Assembly (NCBI GenBank): GCA_902612125.1
Contig: CACMBV010000015.1
Location: forward strand, 1-53,055
Source of the DNA: an uncultured Verrucomicrobiota bacterium
GTDB taxonomy: Bacteria > Verrucomicrobiota > Verrucomicrobiia > Opitutales > Seribacteraceae
DNA: 53,055 nt
Direction of reading: 5' to 3'
Made by a program: the position numbers and the translations under genes
Part shown: positions 43,501 to 50,578 of the stretch, piece after piece
How the letters are laid out: the number at the start of each line of letters is the position of its first letter
How positions within the stretch are numbered: the stretch's first letter is position 1
Notes under the pieces: generated by a model
What the model saw: only the letters and a program-made list of their open reading frames with translations
What the model was told of the DNA's origin: nothing
Databases searched by the model: none

Positions 43501-45791
43501 AGTTCATTCATTTAAATAATTTCTTTATTTTTCTTTTGCTTAGCTTCGAAATTTCTCAAATTCAGGCAAAGCCTATTAAGCTCAGCAAACCGGAAGTTGT
43601 TTTGACCGGTTGGAATGCCCGTTGTCTAACCCATGCTGATTTGAACGGGGATGGGTTGACAGACTTGGTTTACTTTAATCTTGATAAATCCTACCTAGAA
43701 ATCCTTTATCGGCTTGAAGCAGGAGCCTTACCTAAAAATGTTCGTCCTCTGCGGAAAAATCGATGGGAACCCATTCTTGAAGATGCGAAGTATCAAGTTG
43801 AGAGGATTTTCATTACCGGAAGTATAACCGATATAGCAGTGGGGGATCTGAGTGCAGACGGCTTGCCTGATATAATTACTGCAAGTCCGCAAGATGGGGT
43901 GAGGATCTATTTTAGCGAAAATAACGCTTCATGGAGTGTTCCTCTTGAAATTGAATCTGAAACAATTCGATCTTTTTCTAAATCCCTCTGTGTGATCGAT
44001 GCAAACGGTCGCAACGATTTGTACCTTTTCACCGAACCGGGACTTGAGAAAGTTTCTTTTCTGGAAGGAAAACCGCAGTACCCTTCTTTGTTGTATCGCG
44101 AGGGAGATAAGCGTGCTTATGGGGTTGAACTGGTTGATCTGAACGGTGATGAAATCCTTGATTGGATGTACCTCGTGCCGGGAGAAGATTATTCCCTGAA
44201 AGTGAGGTTGGGACATAGGCATGGTTTTGGACCGGAATTATCCTTTGATATTTCCCTGTCCTCTTTTCCCACTCCTTACGGCGAGTCCTCTGACGGGAAG
44301 CGGAAAAAATTTTGCTCCATCGATTCCTTATCCCGGGAAGCCGTGGTGTTTTCATTTTCCTTTGAAAAGAACAAAATTTCCGCCAAACCTTTTGAGGTTA
44401 TTTCCTTTGATGTTTTCTCCACAACCAACAAGGAAAGCTCTTGGACCATGGGCGATTTTAATCAGGATGGTATCGATGAACTGGTATCGGCTTCCCCGGA
44501 AAAGGGAGAGGTTTTACATTTGCTATCAAATGAGGAAGGATTTTCAGGAATGATAGATTCATCACCTTCCATGCGGGGTATTGCCCAACTTTCAGCAATC
44601 AACCAAAATGGAAAAACGAATTTGCTGGTGCTAAGCAGTGAGGAGGAGATGTTGGGCATTGCTGAATACAGCCGGGAAAGCGGGTTCAGTTTCCCCTATA
44701 TGATTAAAGTTGAAGGGGTTCCCTTGGCGGCTCTGCCATCGGTAACAGGGAAACAAAAGGATGATAAAATATTGGTGCTATGTGAGCAGGATTCAGATTT
44801 CATTCTCATAACTTTTGTCAGTTCCGAAAATGGTTCAGGATATGAAGCTAACAATCAGTATGAAATTGAAGAACTCAGGCGAGAACCTGATTCACTTTTC
44901 AGTTGTGACCTGAATGGCGATGATCTTCAGGATGTTTTGATCCTTTCCAATCGTGATGCTCCAGTTTTCTTATTGGCGGATCAAAAAGATGGATGGCAAG
45001 CAGTGGCACAAGACTCGGTGGTTCGTAAGAGTTTCATGAAAGGGCTTGAACTCGAAAAGTTATCAAAATTTAACGATCCTATTTCCAAAAAGGATCGGCT
45101 TTTGGTTGCAGGTGATGGGTTTGTTCGCGTAATTGCCTGGATTGAAGACGAGTTATGTGTAGTGGAACAGCTTAATGCCAAAGATCAATCGGGCGAGTTA
45201 TTCACGCCGGTTAAAATTGATTGGGAGGGCAAGGGTTCCGATGAAGTCTTTGCATTTCATGAGGATGGCTATTGGGAAAGATTAGATTCTAAAAATACAA
45301 GCGTCCAACAGACAAATCGGTGGGAGAGTTCATTTCTTGTACCTTCAGATTTTTGCCTTTTTCAATCGGCCGAGGGTGTCAAATTATTATCGCTCGGAAA
45401 AAGTGGCCTGCAGGTGATTTCACCAAAGATTTCACAAGACCTTTCCCTCGAGGTAGAATCAAGATACCTTACCGATCTGCCAAAAATTCGTCATCATGGA
45501 ATTGAGTGCGGGGATTTTAATAAGGATGGAGTCGTAGACCTGGTCTGTCTGGATGGAAAGAAGAATCTCTTGGAGTTTGTTACTTTTAATAATCAGACAC
45601 AAAGCTGGGAAAGCATTCTGCATTTCGAAGTATTTCAGAAAAATTTGCATTATCAGGGCAAGAAAGGCGGGCTTTATGAGCCGCGGGAAGGACTGGTATT
45701 GGATCTTAATGGGGATGAATTGGACGATCTGGTTTTTCTAGTTCACGACAGATTGCTTCTCTACAAGCAAATTGATTCTGCCGTAAAATGA
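43497..45791 (+). CDS. FG-GAP/VCBS-repeat exported beta-propeller protein
   Basis: The 764-residue protein starts at GTG 43497, overlapping the preceding stop by 4 bases, and has a signal peptide (FFIFLLLSFEISQIQAKP). It holds at least seven FG-GAP/VCBS-type repeats with DxNxDGxxD calcium loops: ADLNGDGLTDLVYF, VGDLSADGLPDIITA, VDLNGDEILDWMYL, MGDFNQDGIDELVSA, CDLNGDDLQDVLIL, CGDFNKDGVVDLVCLDG and LDLNGDELDDLVFLV. Such repeats build beta-propellers of exported or surface proteins, often calcium-stabilised. No enzymatic domain is seen. The next gene, ymdB-like, begins inside the stop codon (ATGA). Function: probably binding or adhesion in the envelope. Confidence 0.88.
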   Translation: MKFIHLNNFFIFLLLSFEISQIQAKPIKLSKPEVVLTGWNARCLTHADLNGDGLTDLVYFNLDKSYLEILYRLEAGALPKNVRPLRKNRWEPILEDAKYQVERIFITGSITDIAVGDLSADGLPDIITASPQDGVRIYFSENNASWSVPLEIESETIRSFSKSLCVIDANGRNDLYLFTEPGLEKVSFLEGKPQYPSLLYREGDKRAYGVELVDLNGDEILDWMYLVPGEDYSLKVRLGHRHGFGPELSFDISLSSFPTPYGESSDGKRKKFCSIDSLSREAVVFSFSFEKNKISAKPFEVISFDVFSTTNKESSWTMGDFNQDGIDELVSASPEKGEVLHLLSNEEGFSGMIDSSPSMRGIAQLSAINQNGKTNLLVLSSEEEMLGIAEYSRESGFSFPYMIKVEGVPLAALPSVTGKQKDDKILVLCEQDSDFILITFVSSENGSGYEANNQYEIEELRREPDSLFSCDLNGDDLQDVLILSNRDAPVFLLADQKDGWQAVAQDSVVRKSFMKGLELEKLSKFNDPISKKDRLLVAGDGFVRVIAWIEDELCVVEQLNAKDQSGELFTPVKIDWEGKGSDEVFAFHEDGYWERLDSKNTSVQQTNRWESSFLVPSDFCLFQSAEGVKLLSLGKSGLQVISPKISQDLSLEVESRYLTDLPKIRHHGIECGDFNKDGVVDLVCLDGKKNLLEFVTFNNQTQSWESILHFEVFQKNLHYQGKKGGLYEPREGLVLDLNGDELDDLVFLVHDRLLLYKQIDSAVK

Positions 45792-46585
45792 AAATCCTGG
45801 TTCTTGGTGACATTGTCGGAAGGCCTGGCAGAAATTTCCTTTCTCACCATTTGCAGTCTTTTCTCTTGGAAAATGATATTTCACTTTGTATTGCCAATGG
45901 CGAAAATGCAGCTGGCGGGGCTGGAATTACCGCTAAAACGGCAGAGGAAATCAAAAAAGCAGGTGTGAATGCCATCACCCTTGGCGATCATGTGTGGGAT
46001 CAGAAAAATTTCGAAAATGAAATCGATCAATTGGATTTTGTCTGCAGACCTGCAAACTTACCGAATTCCAATCCTGGTAAAGACCATCTCATTTTAGAAC
46101 GGGCAAATACCAGGGTAGGTTTGTTCACCGTGCTGGGCAGATCCTTTATGGGACCCAAGGTCGCTTGCCCCTTTTTCACAGCTGACAGAATCGTAAACAA
46201 TTTACAGACTCAGGATGTCGAACAGATTATTTGTGAGATTCACGCAGAAACCACATCTGAAAAAGAATCCATCGGGTGGTACCTCGATGGCCGGGTCAGT
46301 CTGGTTTTTGGAACCCATACCCATGTTCCCACCATCGATGGAAGAATACTACCCAAGGGTACGGCCTACCAGACAGATCTGGGAATGACGGGTCCGCGTG
46401 AATCTGTTTTGGGCAGGGAGATTGATGCTTGTGTAGGGCGTTTTTTGGACGGGATGCCGCGTAAGTGCCCCGTGGCTGAAAAAGATGTCGGAATGCAGGG
46501 ATGCGTAATCGAAGTGAGCAATGAATCACCTCGAAATTCAGTTAGTTATCAAAGAATTGAAATTCGAGACAATGAAATCGATTAA
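45788..46585 (+). CDS. YmdB-family metallophosphoesterase
   Basis: These enzymes hydrolyse cyclic nucleotides (2',3'-cAMP class) and act in late adaptive responses in Bacillus; the family is also widespread elsewhere. The 265-residue sequence shows ILVLGDIVGRPGRNFLSHHL, IANGENAAGGAGITAKTAEE, ITLGDHVWDQKNFENEIDQL, CEIHAETTSEKESIGWYLDG, LVFGTHTHVPTIDGRILPKG and TDLGMTGPRESVLG, all family landmarks. In the usual GNH motif the Asn ligand is replaced by Asp (GDHVWD). Its start overlaps the FG-GAP gene stop (ATGA) and its stop overlaps that of the convergent metallopeptidase (shared TTAA). No signal peptide, so cytoplasmic. Confidence 0.94.
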   Translation: MKILVLGDIVGRPGRNFLSHHLQSFLLENDISLCIANGENAAGGAGITAKTAEEIKKAGVNAITLGDHVWDQKNFENEIDQLDFVCRPANLPNSNPGKDHLILERANTRVGLFTVLGRSFMGPKVACPFFTADRIVNNLQTQDVEQIICEIHAETTSEKESIGWYLDGRVSLVFGTHTHVPTIDGRILPKGTAYQTDLGMTGPRESVLGREIDACVGRFLDGMPRKCPVAEKDVGMQGCVIEVSNESPRNSVSYQRIEIRDNEID

Positions 46586-47292
46586 TTCCTGCGCCCACCA
46601 AGTAGCCCAAGTCTGAACATCCAATAGAGTAAAGTAATAAGTGAGGTAATGAAGGCAGCCACATAGGTCATGGCTGCTGCGTTTAAAACCTTTCTTGCAC
46701 CATCCAACTCTTTTTCCGTGACATAATTTCCCTTTTGCAGACATTTCAAGGCACGGCTGCTGGCATCAAATTCAACGGGTAAAGTTACGAGAGTAAAGAC
46801 AGTGGTGCATCCGAAAAGTAAAACGCCCAACCAGGCAAGGGATAACCCGCTCGCGGATTGAGCCCCGCCGAGAAAAAAGGCAAGCATGATCACAATCATG
46901 GAAAGCCCGCCCCCTAGATTGGCCACAGGTACCCACGCAGAACGAAAGGAGAGCATCGCATAAGACTTCGCGTGCTGAATCGCGTGTCCCACTTCGTGAG
47001 CCGCAACTCCGAATGCTGCCATGCTGTTTGAGTCATGGACCGATTGACTGAGTCGAAGAGTTTTCGTACGTGGATCGTAGTGATCAGACAGTTCACCACC
47101 GACCCGTTCAATGCGTACATCATGTATGTTGTTATCCTTTAAAATGCCCCGGGCAACCTCCGAACCTGTCAGTCGAGACCTCGTGGTGTATTGGCTGTAT
47201 TTGCGGAAGCGGCTCTTAGTAATACTTGAGGCATATAAGCTCAACGCCATGCCAATTCCAATAATGAGCAAATATATGGGATCAAAAATCAT
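46582..47292 (-). CDS. YugP-type zinc metallopeptidase, membrane-bound
   Basis: The 236-residue protein has an N-terminal transmembrane helix (PIYLLIIGIGMALSLYAS), then a cytoplasmic-looking domain with the zinc motif HEVGHAIQH at residues 99-107 (second part of the site likely downstream), and further hydrophobic helices (AWVPVANLGGGLSMIVIMLA, SLAWLGVLLFGCTTVFTLVT, YVAAFITSLITLLYWMF). Preceding conserved pieces are GSEVARGILKDNNI and HYDPRTKTLRLSQSVHDSNS. It is a member of the YugP/DUF family often annotated as zinc metallopeptidase. Substrate unknown. The gene starts 29 bases from the NiSOD stop, on the same strand, so may be co-transcribed. Confidence 0.92.
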   Translation of the reverse strand: MIFDPIYLLIIGIGMALSLYASSITKSRFRKYSQYTTRSRLTGSEVARGILKDNNIHDVRIERVGGELSDHYDPRTKTLRLSQSVHDSNSMAAFGVAAHEVGHAIQHAKSYAMLSFRSAWVPVANLGGGLSMIVIMLAFFLGGAQSASGLSLAWLGVLLFGCTTVFTLVTLPVEFDASSRALKCLQKGNYVTEKELDGARKVLNAAAMTYVAAFITSLITLLYWMFRLGLLGGRRN

Positions 47293-47321
47293 CGGTTGAA
47301 TGGGTTTCTAGTGGAGGTTGG

Positions 47322-47762
47322 TTATTTGGATGCGTAGATCTTTTGAAAAGATAAGATGCTGTTTTTCAAATTTTCCGAGGTGGTGGAATCAGTCGCTTGT
47401 TTGCACTTCATGGCAGAAACCATCACATCATGAGCCCCTTTTAGTAACTGCTCATAGTTCTTGGCACTCGATTTGACGCGCTGGATCAAAAAATACTCGG
47501 CGATGATTTTCTGTATCTTGGATGCGTGGGAATCCTTGGTCGCAACCCAGCGAGCGAGTTGGTTGTGAGACAAGCCATCATCTTTGGATGACAACTCGAG
47601 GATGAGCTTGCTTGCTTTTTCGATGGTTGATTGGTCTTCGAGCATTTGCATGAAACGCAAATCATCGGTGTAAACTCCGCACGGAACCTGGCAATGACCG
47701 AATAAAGAATTCACATAGGGGACGAACAAAAGTAAGACTGATAAGAGGTGGATTTTTTTCAT
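47322..47762 (-). CDS. sodN: Nickel superoxide dismutase, with signal peptide
   Basis: NiSOD converts superoxide to oxygen and hydrogen peroxide. The nickel hook HCQVPCGVY sits at residues 23-31, matching the family's His1-Cys2-X-X-Pro-Cys6-Gly-X-Tyr9 with all metal ligands kept. Then follow the helical body segments (LRFMQMLEDQSTIEKASKLI, NQLARWVATKDSHASKIQKI, IAEYFLIQRVK). A Sec-type signal peptide (MKKIHLLSVLLLFVPYVNSL then FG) precedes the hook directly. The mature enzyme needs the hook His as its first residue, so cleavage after Gly22 would create it. Start ATG 47762 is chosen over a longer frame from 47885 because of this signal. The family is common in marine bacteria. No sodX maturation gene is visible. 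Confidence 0.93.
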   Translation of the reverse strand: MKKIHLLSVLLLFVPYVNSLFGHCQVPCGVYTDDLRFMQMLEDQSTIEKASKLILELSSKDDGLSHNQLARWVATKDSHASKIQKIIAEYFLIQRVKSSAKNYEQLLKGAHDVMVSAMKCKQATDSTTSENLKNSILSFQKIYASK

Positions 47763-47913
47763 GGTTTTATAAAATAAGCGTTTGTTTGACATATAAATAA
47801 CTATGACGGTATGAATTTTTGCCAAGCAAAAGTCTAAGAAAATAACAAACTCATGATCCTCCAAGGCTTTGACATTGCTCGGCAATGTGTTTGTACTTAT
47901 CTTAGAAAAGTTT

Positions 47914-47990
47914 GCGGGAGTAGCTCAGCTGGATAGAGCATCGGTCTTCTAAACCGAGGGTCGTGGGTTCGAATCCCACCTCCCGCGCCA
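47914..47990 (+). tRNA. tRNA-Arg (anticodon UCU)
   Basis: The acceptor stem GCGGGAG/CTCCCGC, D arm with AGCTCAGCTGGATAGAGC, anticodon stem TCGGT/ACCGA enclosing CTTCTAA (anticodon TCT), T arm GTGGGTTCGAATCCCAC, discriminator G and encoded CCA end at 47990. It would read AGA/AGG arginine codons. It is flanked by the nickel SOD on one side and by element-like genes on the other; tRNA 3' ends are favourite integration sites for tyrosine recombinases. Confidence 0.97.
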
Positions 47991-48024
47991 TTAGGAATTG
48001 CCTGGAAGAGTGGCGCAATGTGTG

Positions 48025-48051
48025 GAAATTCCCTATAAATAAAGGGATTTC
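48025..48051 (+). terminator. Hairpin after tRNA-Arg
   Basis: The 3' flank of the tRNA can fold into a hairpin of about nine pairs: GAAAT(T)CCCT paired with AGGGATTTC, with one bulged T and an 8-base AT-rich loop. No T-run follows directly, so it is a weak candidate terminator; it could equally be an integration-related structure. Confidence 0.35.
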
Positions 48052-48138
48052 AGGGTCCCGGAGTCTTTTGCTCTTACAATTCAACAAATTTTCATTTTGG
48101 TACTTATAGAGAATGACTTTGCAATATTTTGCAGAAAA

Positions 48139-48160
48139 ACTGACAACAAACTGACAACAA
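48139..48160 (+). repeat. Tandem 11-base repeat ACTGACAACAA x2 near tRNA-Arg
   Basis: Two perfect copies of ACTGACAACAA stand end to end about 150 bases from the tRNA 3' end. Such short direct repeats beside an attachment site resemble arm-type binding sites of tyrosine integrases. It is the sequence that is seen; the role is inference. Confidence 0.6.
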
Positions 48161-48165
48161 GAATA

Positions 48166-48176
48166 GGGGGGGGGGG
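48166..48176 (+). repeat. Homopolymer run of 11 G
   Basis: Eleven consecutive G residues follow the tandem repeat by five bases, in a non-coding stretch. Long G runs are prone to slippage in cells and to length errors in sequencing. Confidence 0.9.
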
Positions 48177-48282
48177 TTCGCCGAATAATCACCGCTCGAT
48201 CTTATTATCCATTTCAACCCCCATGTCAGTTTATGCATTACGCGCGGACTGCATTATTTTCATTCGCCTAAAAAGTTACAGT

Positions 48283-48318
48283 TGCCAATAGGACAATAGT
48301 GCCAATAGGGACAATAGG
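48283..48318 (+). repeat. Left GCCAATAG repeat cluster
   Basis: Two near-identical units, TGCCAATAGGACAATAG and TGCCAATAGGGACAATAGG, lie in direct order immediately in front of the ATG of the unknown protein at 48321. The word GCCAATAG recurs just after the DUF3987 gene at 52027. The 330 bases from 47991 to 48320 hold no gene I can support; they contain the hairpin, tandem repeat, G run and this cluster. Confidence 0.75.
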
Positions 48319-48320
48319 TC

Positions 48321-49235
48321 ATGAATCACCCTTCAGAAAAGTGGAGAAACAAGGAAGTCTATCCGGAGGAAATTAAGGATAAGAGTAGACGCTTCTTGGA
48401 CAGAGACATTCGATTCGCCTCAGTTGATCAGAGTGACGAGGATGATCTTTGGAAGTGCCTAACTTGGGAGTTGTACAGAACAATCGACTTTTGTGGCGAA
48501 ATGCCGCATTCTTTAGACGCCGAAAAAGAGTTTCCTTTCTACATTTCAGGTTTCCCGCAAAGAGCTTATCTTAGCCATGATCTTAGCGAGAGAAATGGGT
48601 GGGAAAGATTCGTTGGTCAGCGTGAGGACACCGACGAAGACCGCTTACTGTCAAATTTAGGCATGGATACAAATATCTTTGATTACAATCCGATATTAAT
48701 TGATGAGGATGGCAATAAGACGACTAGTAAGAAGATAAAGAAATTTAGGAGTTTAAGAAGTAAATTACCTCTAGAACTTTATGTTAATCCCAACTGGACG
48801 AAGGAAAAATTGAAGAGTCTCTTTGATTCTCAAATTAAAGAAATTTACGAAGAGATTCAGGCAATAAAGAGTCACCTGGAAAAAGCACGCAAAATCATCC
48901 CCCATGTACATGTGAATTACTTCTCCAAATTAAAGGAAAAAGAGTTTCGAAAGTTAGTCGAACAACGGACAGACGAAGTTTGTAAAATTATGAAGAGTGA
49001 TAAAAAATACTTCGAGTTGAAAGCCCATGAATTTGAGCAAAAAAACAAATCCTTGATTGCTACTTACAAATCGAGGCTTAAGCACCTTGGACACTACAGG
49101 TTACTGAATTGTGTTGGACTAAGTTGGAAGCAAACCAAGCTTGAATTTGGCAAGAAGGATTTCAAACCATTGCAAGACGAGAAAAGATTCAGAGCCACAA
49201 TAAGAAGATTCTTGAAGGGTTTGCCGTGTAGCTGA
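48321..49235 (+). CDS. Unknown protein of the tRNA-Arg element
   Basis: I do not recognise this 304-residue protein. It is cytoplasmic in character and helix-rich, with many Lys, Glu, Arg and Phe residues. Its N-terminal third contains an acidic stretch (DEDDLWKCLTWELYRTIDFC), the middle a long coiled-coil-like helix (SQIKEIYEEIQAIKSHLEKA), and the C-terminal part a basic segment with LGHYRLLNCVGLSWKQTKLE that could be a helix-turn-helix. Position directly behind a repeat cluster and ahead of the excisionase-like gene places it in the mobile module. It may be an accessory or cargo gene of the element. ATG 48321 has no strong ribosome site in front (GGTC). Confidence 0.75.
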   Translation: MNHPSEKWRNKEVYPEEIKDKSRRFLDRDIRFASVDQSDEDDLWKCLTWELYRTIDFCGEMPHSLDAEKEFPFYISGFPQRAYLSHDLSERNGWERFVGQREDTDEDRLLSNLGMDTNIFDYNPILIDEDGNKTTSKKIKKFRSLRSKLPLELYVNPNWTKEKLKSLFDSQIKEIYEEIQAIKSHLEKARKIIPHVHVNYFSKLKEKEFRKLVEQRTDEVCKIMKSDKKYFELKAHEFEQKNKSLIATYKSRLKHLGHYRLLNCVGLSWKQTKLEFGKKDFKPLQDEKRFRATIRRFLKGLPCS

Positions 49236-49271
49236 ATAGCAAGCTTTCCCTTTATAAATGAAGGATCCGTG

Positions 49272-49305
49272 GGTACCGTGGAATTGGGGGTAATTCCGTC
49301 GTACC
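49272..49305 (+). promoter_or_regulatory. Hairpin ahead of the excisionase-like gene
   Basis: The arms GGTACCGTGGAATT (49272-49285) and AATTCCGTCGTACC (49292-49305) pair over 14 positions with one C-C mismatch and two G-T pairs, leaving the 6-base loop GGGGGT. It lies in the 104-base gap before the HTH gene. It may be an operator, an attenuator or a terminator for the upstream gene; no T-run follows at once. Confidence 0.55.
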
Positions 49306-49339
49306 GGGGAATATGGATTTTTGAGGAAATTAACTGTGT

Positions 49340-49555
49340 ATGACAGAAGTACATAGAAATTCTTCTCAAACATTAGTGCAAAGCGGTCTGTTTAATCGCA
49401 AACAGATCGCAGATTACATTGGAGTGTCCGAACGGACGGTTTCCAACATGGTGCGACAAAGGCGCATCCCTGTAATCAAATTTGGAGGTAGCGTTCGGTT
49501 CGATCCTATCAGGGTTCGTTCTGCACTCGATAAGTACGAAATCGAAGCAATCTGA
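49340..49555 (+). CDS. Excisionase/MerR-type helix-turn-helix protein
   Basis: The 71-residue protein is almost all winged HTH of the HTH_17 excisionase type: QSGLFNRKQIADYIGVSERT (first helices), then VSNMVRQRRIPVIKFGGSVR (recognition and wing) and FDPIRVRSALDKYE. Such proteins direct excision of integrated elements or act as regulators in them. It is an ordinary size for Xis. The hairpin at 49272 stands directly upstream. The next gene follows after about 60 bases in the same direction. Confidence 0.85.
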   Translation: MTEVHRNSSQTLVQSGLFNRKQIADYIGVSERTVSNMVRQRRIPVIKFGGSVRFDPIRVRSALDKYEIEAI

Positions 49556-49618
49556 ATTACTAAAACAAGAAGGCCGAATCGCGGGAACGAAACGGCCTTG
49601 AATTTAATGGAAATTACT

Positions 49619-50578
49619 ATGGCAATATTAAAACAATTACAGGGTAAGAGCAAGGTGGGATTGTCCGATCTTAGAGATTATCCGCTAAATGGAATCCACC
49701 ATCATCACATGGTTCTAGCGACCTTTTGCAAAGGCGTTGGAATCGATGAACACAAGGCCCAGGAATTGATTCATCAAAAGTTTCATGGACAAACCCCAAG
49801 GCGGCCCCTGAAATCGAACGAAATCGAGGATGCGGTCAGAAAAGCGTATCGAAGTCCGAGCAAGTTGTCTTTCAAGAAGATGAGTGGCGATGTGATCATC
49901 GAGAAGGTATTCACCAAGACTAGTGACAACAGTTTTTGGAACAATGAGATGCCAATGCCAAAGGTCGAAGCAAACCATGCATCAATATCGAAGGCGGAGA
50001 CCAAGACACCCTGGACATTGGAGGATATGTTTGAAGAATCTCCCTGCCGGGTATCAGATTGTACACCTGCTCAGATAATTCAGATGCTCTTCGATCCCGA
50101 GGATTTGATATGTTGCGGTTCGGTCACTTCCTTTGCTTCGATTCAAGCACGGGATTGGTTATCCAAGTCATTTGTGGGTGAGCAAATCGTACCCAACCCA
50201 TCGAGGGTTCCGGTTGGTGTCAACAAGAGCGGAAAACCTTCGGCACATTGCCGCGATGCTACGGGTGAACGACGCTATCTAGTAATCGAATCCGATGATG
50301 AGGATAAGACCTTCGATCAGAAGGCATGCGTCCTGAGATTCTTGCGCGATGAAGTTGAGGCAAGACTCGCAATGGTCGTCCATACGGCAGGGAAGAGTCT
50401 CCATGGATGGTATCATTCATCTGGATGCCCCAAAACGGATTGGGATTTCATGAACCTGGCATGTCGATTGGGCGCGGATCCGCGAATGTGGTTACCCGAA
50501 CAGTTGGCCCGAACGCCCAATGCCCTACGCGATGGTAAGGGACTGATCCAAAAATGCCTATACCTTGATCCAAGATGA
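49619..50578 (+). CDS. Primase-like protein (AEP-type catalytic core suspected)
   Basis: The protein is about 319 residues (ATG 49619 with GGA nine bases upstream; in-frame ATG 49607 and TTG 49598 also possible). The C-terminal 100 residues show a pattern found in RepB-like archaeo-eukaryotic primases: RRYLVIESDDEDKTFDQKAC, a small gap, then LAMVVHTAGKSLHGWYHSSG with the (S)xH motif, LGADPRMWLPEQLARTPNAL and RDGKGLIQKCLYLDPR. The N-terminal part is a Lys-rich helical region that may bind DNA. Together with the overlapping DUF3987 gene this is a replication-initiation pair. The AEP reading rests on motif spacing only; the first Asp pair (DxD) is not classic. Confidence 0.65.
   Translation: MAILKQLQGKSKVGLSDLRDYPLNGIHHHHMVLATFCKGVGIDEHKAQELIHQKFHGQTPRRPLKSNEIEDAVRKAYRSPSKLSFKKMSGDVIIEKVFTKTSDNSFWNNEMPMPKVEANHASISKAETKTPWTLEDMFEESPCRVSDCTPAQIIQMLFDPEDLICCGSVTSFASIQARDWLSKSFVGEQIVPNPSRVPVGVNKSGKPSAHCRDATGERRYLVIESDDEDKTFDQKACVLRFLRDEVEARLAMVVHTAGKSLHGWYHSSGCPKTDWDFMNLACRLGADPRMWLPEQLARTPNALRDGKGLIQKCLYLDPR

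Noticed and set aside
47902..48192. Minus-strand frame ending in MAREVGFEPTT-like sequence
   Set aside because: It is the antisense of tRNA-Arg, a well-known spurious protein pattern.
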